From: Desulfurellales bacterium
GTDB taxonomy: Bacteria; Campylobacterota_A; Desulfurellia; Desulfurellales; Hippeaceae
Length of the DNA: 11,663 bases
Reading direction: 5' to 3'
Assembly (NCBI GenBank): GCA_027064405.1
Contig: JAMOPP010000093.1
Coordinates: 1 to 11,663 of the forward strand
A program made the translations under genes and the position numbers. Shown here piece by piece: positions 7,633 to 11,663 of the stretch. Below the pieces are notes generated by a model. The model ran no database searches. It saw only the letters and a program-made list of their open reading frames with translations, and was not told the DNA's origin. Every line of letters begins with the position of its first letter. Position 1 is the first letter of the stretch.

Positions 7633-8265
7633 TTATTTATATGCAACAGCAAGCCTCACAAGGTTTGAATAGTAATAGCTATTTCTAAATTCATTAAAAC
7701 CAAATTTGCTAAGTTTCTCTCTTAAGTTTATATTAATAAATTCACTTGCCAAAGGACATTCTCCATATTTAAAAACATACTTAATAAAAATATTTTTCTC
7801 ATCTATATTAAATTCATTATAATCAAGAATGCACAACCTACCGCCCTTTTTTAGGTAATTGTAAGCATTTTTAATTATTTTATCCCTATCGTTATCCACA
7901 AAACCGTGCAATGCAAAAGATATGAAAACCAAATCAAAATCCTCATAAAATGGCGAAGGCTCCCTTATGTCATGATAAAATATCTTTACATTGCCATACG
8001 GCTTGCATCTCTTTTTACTCTTTGCGAGCATAGTGCTACCTTTGTCAAAACCAACTATGAGATTCTTTGTGTAATTATTCATAATGCAGATATTTTTACC
8101 GCTTCCGCTACCCAAATCCAAGATTTTCTCATTATTTTTTATATGCAAATCCTGCACAGCTTTATTTATAAATCTATTGTATGAAAAACCCGATAAAACC
8201 TGCATCAATTCATCATAAAAATATGCCTCAGCACCTTTAACTTCAACCTTGCTTAATTTTTTCAT
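7633..8265 (-). CDS. Class I SAM-dependent methyltransferase, substrate unknown
   Basis: The 210-residue protein has the Rossmann-type SAM fold. Motif I is ILDLGSGSGKN (48-58), the acidic residue after the second strand is Asp74 in VGFDKGS, motif II is DLVFISFALHGF (111-122) and motif III is LKKGGRLCILDYNEF (138-152). The pattern resembles the UbiE/MenG-like group, but the substrate cannot be read from the sequence. No nucleic-acid-binding or membrane segment is visible. The ATG at 8265 has GAGGT seven bases upstream. It is the first gene of a unit with dprA and topA, which may be no more than shared transcription. A quinone or small-molecule methyltransferase is the likeliest broad class. 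Confidence is for the fold, not the role. Confidence 0.85.
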   Translation of the reverse strand: MKKLSKVEVKGAEAYFYDELMQVLSGFSYNRFINKAVQDLHIKNNEKILDLGSGSGKNICIMNNYTKNLIVGFDKGSTMLAKSKKRCKPYGNVKIFYHDIREPSPFYEDFDLVFISFALHGFVDNDRDKIIKNAYNYLKKGGRLCILDYNEFNIDEKNIFIKYVFKYGECPLASEFININLREKLSKFGFNEFRNSYYYSNLVRLAVAYK

Positions 8266-8291
8266 AGTCGTTACCTCACAAAAATGTGCTA

Positions 8292-8340
8292 AGTGTCAAT
8301 CTAACACTAAATATATACCTTTTGCAAGTTTTTAATGATA
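8292..8340 (-). promoter_or_regulatory. Putative promoter with operator-like inverted repeat upstream of the methyltransferase
   Basis: The 150-base gap between the permease and the methyltransferase must start transcription of methyltransferase-dprA-topA. On the minus strand TTATCA, 18 bases, then TATATA gives a modest sigma-70-like pair. TTGCAA with an 18-base spacer to TAGATT is an alternative. AGTGT-N7-ACACT (8292-8308) is a perfect 5-bp inverted repeat centred where the start of transcription would fall, ending 26 bases before the gene. That position suits a repressor site. No known regulator consensus was matched, and chance occurrence of a repeat this short is possible. Confidence 0.35.
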
Positions 8341-8415
8341 AAAGGGGGAGGAAAAAAATATATAATAAACGATTCTTTTAATATCAAACTGAAAATATGT
8401 AAATAAATTTTAACA

Positions 8416-9468
8416 TTACACCTTTGATTTCTTATCAAAAAGATACAAACCAAAAAAAAGCAGAACAAAATCAGGAAGCCAGATAGTCCAAATTATAGAG
8501 TAACTTTTAAAAATAGATTCGCCGATCATAAGCAGTATATAAAAGACAAAAAACAGCGACACACTTGCTATAACTCCTGCACTTTTACCACTTCTTGAAA
8601 AGGTAATACCAAAAGAAAAACCTATGAGAGACATCACAAACACACTTAATGCAAAAACTATCATCTTGTTAATTTTATACAAAAAATCTTTATTGTGCGT
8701 TTTTTTATACGCAGCCATCAGTTCGTTAAGATTCATATATCTTGGATCATTCTTGCTGTCTAAGCCTGTCATTTTTGGGCTATCCATTGATATTGTAGTT
8801 TTATATGACGCAAATTTGCCGTATTCAATGCCACCCTCTTTTTTGTCATATATATGAACATCTCTAAAATTAATAACAGTTCCAAAATCAGCATCCTGAA
8901 AATATGCATTTTTTGCAACAAGTATTGAGTTTTTTTTGGAGTAAAAAACATTGTATAATTTCTTGTGATTAGCCGATACGGTTTCAGCATAAAGCACAAA
9001 ACCGCCAGGACCTTTATAGAAGGTTTTTTCCCTTAAACCTACATAAATCTTGTTTTTAAAGGCAGAGGCAATATCCTTTCTGTATGACAATTTTGATTTG
9101 TATACCATAAAAGATGTGTCATAGAACAGCATAAAAAATATGATTATCGTAAACAAAAATGCCGGGAAATAAATCCTTGCCAAGGATATGCCGGATGATC
9201 TTAAAGCCGTTATCTCAGAGTTATTTGACAATTCGCCATAAACAAAATTAATTGCGATAGTTAAAGCCATAGGTATTGTAAAGATTGATAAAAATACAGC
9301 CATATCAAAAAAAATTTTTGACATAAATTGGAGACTCACGCCCTTTGCAAAAAGTAAATCATATATTTTTACTATATTACCAATCATCATAACAAGTGTA
9401 ATAATGGAAAAAGATAAAACAAAACTCGATATCAAGCTTTTCAATATATAAATATCAATTTTTCTCAT
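8416..9468 (-). CDS. lptF: LptF/LptG-family lipopolysaccharide export permease
   Basis: LptF and LptG are inner-membrane partners of the LptB ATPase that extract lipopolysaccharide and pass it to the LptC/LptA bridge. The 350-residue protein has the expected layout: three N-terminal helices (about 13-35, 50-72, 98-118), a periplasmic domain (about 120-260), and three C-terminal helices (about 268-286, 297-316, 327-345). The coupling-loop motif GELSNNSEITALRSSGIS (78-94) and SLIGFSFGITFSRSGKSAG near the end are family marks. The SEIT loop is closer to LptF than LptG, but the two are hard to separate without alignment, and the partner gene is not in the window. The ATG directly abuts the prepilin peptidase stop (TAA|ATG). 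It is the last gene of the tat unit. Confidence 0.85.
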   Translation of the reverse strand: MRKIDIYILKSLISSFVLSFSIITLVMMIGNIVKIYDLLFAKGVSLQFMSKIFFDMAVFLSIFTIPMALTIAINFVYGELSNNSEITALRSSGISLARIYFPAFLFTIIIFFMLFYDTSFMVYKSKLSYRKDIASAFKNKIYVGLREKTFYKGPGGFVLYAETVSANHKKLYNVFYSKKNSILVAKNAYFQDADFGTVINFRDVHIYDKKEGGIEYGKFASYKTTISMDSPKMTGLDSKNDPRYMNLNELMAAYKKTHNKDFLYKINKMIVFALSVFVMSLIGFSFGITFSRSGKSAGVIASVSLFFVFYILLMIGESIFKSYSIIWTIWLPDFVLLFFGLYLFDKKSKV

Positions 9469-10218
9469 TTAAAATCCATAAAGCATATAGATTATCTTGA
9501 CACCTGCAAAAAGATAAACAATTGCAGAAACCGACAAAAAAGGACCAAAAGGTAATCTGCTTGAAATGTCCTTTTTGCCAAGCAGAATAAGAGTAACGCC
9601 TACAATACTACCTAAGAATGAAGCAAAAAAGAGTGTAAATAAAACACCTTTAATTCCCAAAAATGCACCTATTCCTGCAAGCAGTTTTATATCACCCCCG
9701 CCCATTGCATCTTTTTTAAAGATAATCTTACCCAAAACGGCAACAATATATAAAATTAAGAAACCAAAAACAGCCCCTAAAATAGAGTGCAAAACACCTA
9801 TATCCACAAAATAGGAAGAGATAATTCCAAACAAAATCAAACCGAAACTTATTCTATCCGGTATTATGTAATACTTTAAGTCTATAAAACTTCCGACAAT
9901 AAGCATATATGAAAGAATCAAAAAAACAGCCATTTGAATACTAAGACCATATTTTATGTAAATAAGAAGTGAAATAGTAGCCGTTAGAATCTCTATAAAG
10001 GGATATATTAAGGATATTTTCTCTTTACAAAACCTGCATCTTCCACCAAGAAACAGATAACTTAAAACAGGTACATTATCATACCATTTGATTCTATTTC
10101 CGCAATAAGGGCAGGAAGAGGGAGGGTAAACTATGGATTTATCCAAAGGGATTCTATATATACACACATTGAGAAAACTCCCTATCACAAGACCGAAGAT
10201 AAAAACAACTGCAGCCAT
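9469..10218 (-). CDS. pilD: Type IV prepilin peptidase / N-methyltransferase
   Basis: PilD cleaves the leader of type IV prepilins and pseudopilins and usually methylates the new N-terminus, at the inner membrane. The 249-residue protein begins with the GSFLNVCIYRIP motif (13-24) and carries the zinc site CPYC (36-39) and CRFC (61-64) of the methylating type. The catalytic aspartates are Asp113 in GSFIDLKYYIIPD and Asp176 in MGGGDIK. About seven or eight hydrophobic segments are visible. The start ATG directly follows the tatC TAA, with AGG just ahead. No pilin or secretion genes are in the window, so whether it serves pili, type II secretion or competence pili is unknown; dprA nearby makes the last an option. 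Confidence 0.94.
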   Translation of the reverse strand: MAAVVFIFGLVIGSFLNVCIYRIPLDKSIVYPPSSCPYCGNRIKWYDNVPVLSYLFLGGRCRFCKEKISLIYPFIEILTATISLLIYIKYGLSIQMAVFLILSYMLIVGSFIDLKYYIIPDRISFGLILFGIISSYFVDIGVLHSILGAVFGFLILYIVAVLGKIIFKKDAMGGGDIKLLAGIGAFLGIKGVLFTLFFASFLGSIVGVTLILLGKKDISSRLPFGPFLSVSAIVYLFAGVKIIYMLYGF

Positions 10219-10962
10219 TTAACCTGCCTTTGTAGAAAAAAGATATGCAATAAGTATGCTGACTATGTATAAAATAATCAAAGGGCCGGCCATTAGAAAC
10301 TGGGTAACAATATCAGGGGGAGTTAATATCGCCGCTGTTATAAAAATGGCAAGAAGTGCATAATCGAATTTTTTCCACAAATCCTTTGCATTTATTATCC
10401 CCATTCTGGACATAACAAAGGATATAGTCGGAAGTTCAAAAACCATCCCAAATGCCATAATTAACCTTAAAAACAAGGACATATACTGCTTTATGCTCGG
10501 CATAGCCGATAGGTTAACGCCACCGTATTTTAATAAAAATTTGAACCCTATCGGAAGAACTATTTTATAGGCAAATGCAACACCTGATATAAAAAAAATG
10601 CTAAACGCCAAAACAAAAGGAATCATATATTTTTTCTCATTATTTTTTAATCCGGGCTTTATGAAAAGCCATACCTGATAAAAAGTAAAGGGTATGCTGA
10701 CTATTATAGCCGCAACAAGAGCAGATTCTATCCTTATCCAAAATGCTTCGGTAACCCCCGTAAAAATGATTTTACTTCCTGCTGGCAGTGCATATTTCAA
10801 AGGGGCTATGGCAAAATTAACTATCTGCTCTGAGTATGAATATGTAGCCATAAGAGCAATAAAAATACCGCCCAAAATCCAAAGCAGACGAATTCTCAAC
10901 TCCTCGATATGCTCAAGGATTGTCATCTCGTCAGAATTTTTTTTGTTTTTCTTGATTTTCAT
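10219..10962 (-). CDS. tatC: Sec-independent protein translocase TatC
   Basis: TatC is the receptor for twin-arginine signal peptides and, with TatA/TatB, exports folded proteins across the inner membrane. The 247-residue protein shows HIEELRIRL (18-26), FYQVWLFIKPGL (94-105) and FGMVFELP (171-178), where Glu176 matches the E. coli Glu170 region. Six hydrophobic segments are apparent. The ATG at 10962 overlaps the upstream gene by 32 bases and has GAGGAAG immediately before it. An ATG at 10926, just after the upstream stop, would remove a basic 12-residue extension and still keep the receptor motif, so the start is not certain. It is immediately followed by pilD with no gap. Confidence 0.95.
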   Translation of the reverse strand: MKIKKNKKNSDEMTILEHIEELRIRLLWILGGIFIALMATYSYSEQIVNFAIAPLKYALPAGSKIIFTGVTEAFWIRIESALVAAIIVSIPFTFYQVWLFIKPGLKNNEKKYMIPFVLAFSIFFISGVAFAYKIVLPIGFKFLLKYGGVNLSAMPSIKQYMSLFLRLIMAFGMVFELPTISFVMSRMGIINAKDLWKKFDYALLAIFITAAILTPPDIVTQFLMAGPLIILYIVSILIAYLFSTKAG

Positions 10963-11173
10963 CTTCCTCTATCAGTTGTTCCCACTGTTTTTTCAAATCT
11001 TCCTTTACATCAACCTCGTCTTCCAACCCCTTTTTTGCTTCATCAATCGCACTCATAAAATCCCTATATATATGAGCTATATCTCTTAAAAGTTCCGGAA
11101 ACCTCTTTGGTCCCACAACCACCAAAGCTACAACCAAAATAACTACAAGCTCGGGTGTTCCGATAGAAAGCAT
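10931..11173 (-). CDS. tatB: Twin-arginine translocase subunit TatA/TatB
   Basis: This is a small Tat component with one membrane helix and an amphipathic helix. The 80 residues show a short N-terminus with GTPEL, a hydrophobic helix (about 8-20), the GPKRFPELLRD hinge (21-31), an amphipathic helix to about 50 and a highly charged tail. The GP-x-R-x-P hinge and Glu8 in the PEL segment are shared by TatA and TatB. Length and the IYRDFMSAIDEAKK stretch lean to TatB, but a TatA role is possible because no second copy is in the window. AAGGAG five bases ahead supports the ATG. It is first in the unit with tatC, and its 3' end overlaps tatC at a run of eight A. Confidence 0.88.
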   Translation of the reverse strand: MLSIGTPELVVILVVALVVVGPKRFPELLRDIAHIYRDFMSAIDEAKKGLEDEVDVKEDLKKQWEQLIEEDENQEKQKKF

Positions 11174-11263
11174 ACCATCTCCTTAACAATTTTTGCATAT
11201 ACCAAAGTTTTCTTTAAATAAATAAGTTTCAATCCGGTAAAACACATCAATTACGCTTCGGCT

Positions 11264-11292
11264 ATGGTATTAAAAGTTTACTTTTTTGTCAA
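11264..11292 (-). promoter_or_regulatory. Sigma-70-type promoter of the tat operon
   Basis: On the minus strand TTGACA (complement of 11287-11292), exactly 17 bases, then TACCAT (complement of 11264-11269) gives a perfect -35 and a four-of-six -10. Predicted transcription start is near 11257, leaving about an 84-base leader before tatB. It is the best promoter-like sequence in the window and is properly placed for the tat-pilD-lptF unit. Confidence 0.75.
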
Positions 11293-11405
11293 AGAATATA
11301 GATAACCTTAAAAGTAAATTCTATCAAACTCTCTTAATTTCAATATTCTTATTATTCCAACCTTCCACCTCGTGTGTGGCACTTCGAAAGGTGGAAGGGT
11401 TTTTT
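11286..11405 (+). ncRNA. Possible small RNA with own promoter and terminator (tentative)
   Basis: On the plus strand TTGTCA (11286-11291), 17 bases and TAAAAG (11309-11314) form a plausible promoter that shares its -35 bases with the divergent tat promoter. A transcript starting near 11321 would be about 85 nucleotides: an AU-rich, unstructured 5' part followed by the strong hairpin and U6 at 11361-11405. This is the classic layout of a bacterial small RNA. No known RNA family was recognised. The evidence is the terminator with no gene ahead of it; the -10 is weak, so the call is tentative. The entry spans the promoter and the transcript. Confidence 0.3.
11361..11405 (+). terminator. Strong intrinsic terminator with no plus-strand gene ahead
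   Basis: CCTTCCACCT (11361-11370) pairs perfectly with AGGTGGAAGG (11389-11398) around an 18-base loop, and a run of six T follows at 11400-11405. The GC-rich stem stands out in the AT-rich surroundings. On the minus strand the hairpin lacks a U tract. No plus-strand protein gene ends nearby. Confidence 0.75.
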
Positions 11406-11558
11406 GAAATGGTACTTGGCATAGACATATTTACCACCTCTTGAAAATATATAAAGGTTAAGATATTTTTTCAACCACTCCATAGGATATGAGACAACAC
11501 TTAAGAAATGCTCCAAGAGAAGCGTCGGGAATTTCATAATATTGTTTGATATCATCAG

Positions 11559-11598
11559 CCTGTTGAAAAACTCCTATTCACTTGCCCTAATCAACAGG
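11559..11598. repeat. 8-bp inverted repeat with an IS-end-like motif
   Basis: CCTGTTGA (11559-11566) and TCAACAGG (11591-11598) are perfect inverted copies separated by 24 bases. The left copy continues as TGTTGAAAAACTC, a motif resembling terminal inverted repeats of several insertion-sequence families as remembered, not searched. If it is an element end, the element would run to the right and out of the window. The second end is not visible, so this is a suspicion only. Confidence 0.3.
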
Positions 11599-11607
11599 AA
11601 ATGCTAT

Positions 11608-11635
11608 AATAACAGTGGTTTAAACCACTGTTATT
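11608..11635 (+). terminator. Perfect 28-bp palindrome, probable plus-strand terminator
   Basis: AATAACAGTGGTTT (11608-11621) is followed at once by its exact reverse complement (11622-11635). As RNA it would fold into a stem of about 11 pairs with a small TTTAAA-centred loop. The plus-strand continuation (11636-11650) is very T-rich, while the minus-strand continuation is not, so a plus-strand terminator is likelier. A protein-binding palindrome or a guard against transcription entering a mobile element are alternatives. Confidence 0.55.
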
Positions 11636-11663
11636 TGTTTCTTTTATTTTATGTTGGTTAATG

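Larger units (their letters stand above)
11174..11663. other. 490-base stretch without a convincing protein gene
   Basis: This interval holds the tat leader and promoter (up to 11292), the possible small RNA and its terminator (11286-11405), then about 200 bases (11406-11607) in which no gene was recognised, and the repeat structures at 11559-11635. Open frames exist on both strands but none is persuasive: a 67-codon minus frame (11352-11555), a 34-codon minus frame with a good GAGGTGG site (11324-11428), and a 68-codon plus frame without an ATG (about 11456-11661). A decayed mobile element or gene remnant is possible. An ATG at 11651 or 11661 could begin a plus-strand gene outside the window. 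Confidence 0.6.

Noticed and set aside
8341..8365. GGGGGAGG followed by an A/T-rich stretch on the plus strand, resembling a ribosome site
   Set aside because: No start codon or open frame follows at a usable distance on the plus strand.
10694..11089. 131-codon plus-strand frame opposite tatC and tatB
   Set aside because: It is antisense to two well-identified genes and its composition mirrors their hydrophobic codons.
11352..11555. 67-codon minus-strand open frame
   Set aside because: Poor ribosome site, passes through the terminator hairpin, no recognisable motif; a plus-strand frame of similar length overlaps it.
11456..11661. Plus-strand open frame of about 68 codons
   Set aside because: It has no ATG, runs through the perfect palindrome, and nothing in the translation was recognised. 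A remnant is possible but not supported.

Overview
The window is AT-rich, tightly packed bacterial chromosome made almost entirely of housekeeping genes. It is arranged as two convergent blocks. The envelope genes (an LptF/LptG permease, a type IV prepilin peptidase, Tat) indicate a Gram-negative cell with an outer membrane. The Fo genes sit apart from F1 and subunit b, and subunit c has a cleavable-looking N-terminus and an R-N-P-G loop. This combination recalls low-GC Deferribacterota, Desulfurellales/Campylobacterota or Desulfuromonas-type relatives. That placement is inference from remembered family patterns and was not tested by a search.

The plus-strand block (1-4303) is one probable transcription unit: purC (3' part only), purS, purQ, hemL, an atpZ-like gene, atpI, atpB and atpE, closed by an intrinsic terminator at 4278-4303. 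Genes overlap or abut at most junctions, so purine synthesis, the glutamate-1-semialdehyde step of tetrapyrrole synthesis and the membrane sector of ATP synthase appear to be co-transcribed. No F1 gene and no b-subunit gene is present.

The minus-strand block has two units. The proximal one (11173 down to 8416) is tatA/B-tatC-prepilin peptidase-lptF/G, driven by a good sigma-70-type promoter at 11264-11292. The second (8265 down to 4456) is a SAM methyltransferase, dprA and topA, with a probable promoter or operator region containing an inverted repeat at 8292-8308.

The right end (11174-11663) has no convincing protein gene. It holds the tat promoter, a possible small plus-strand RNA ending in a strong terminator (11361-11405), an inverted repeat containing an insertion-sequence-end-like motif (11559-11598), and a perfect 28-bp palindrome (11608-11635) that looks like a plus-strand terminator. 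No clearly new multi-gene system is visible. The points most worth a second look are this right-end region, the oligo-A run at the tatB/tatC overlap, and the exact 39-bp repeat inside topA.
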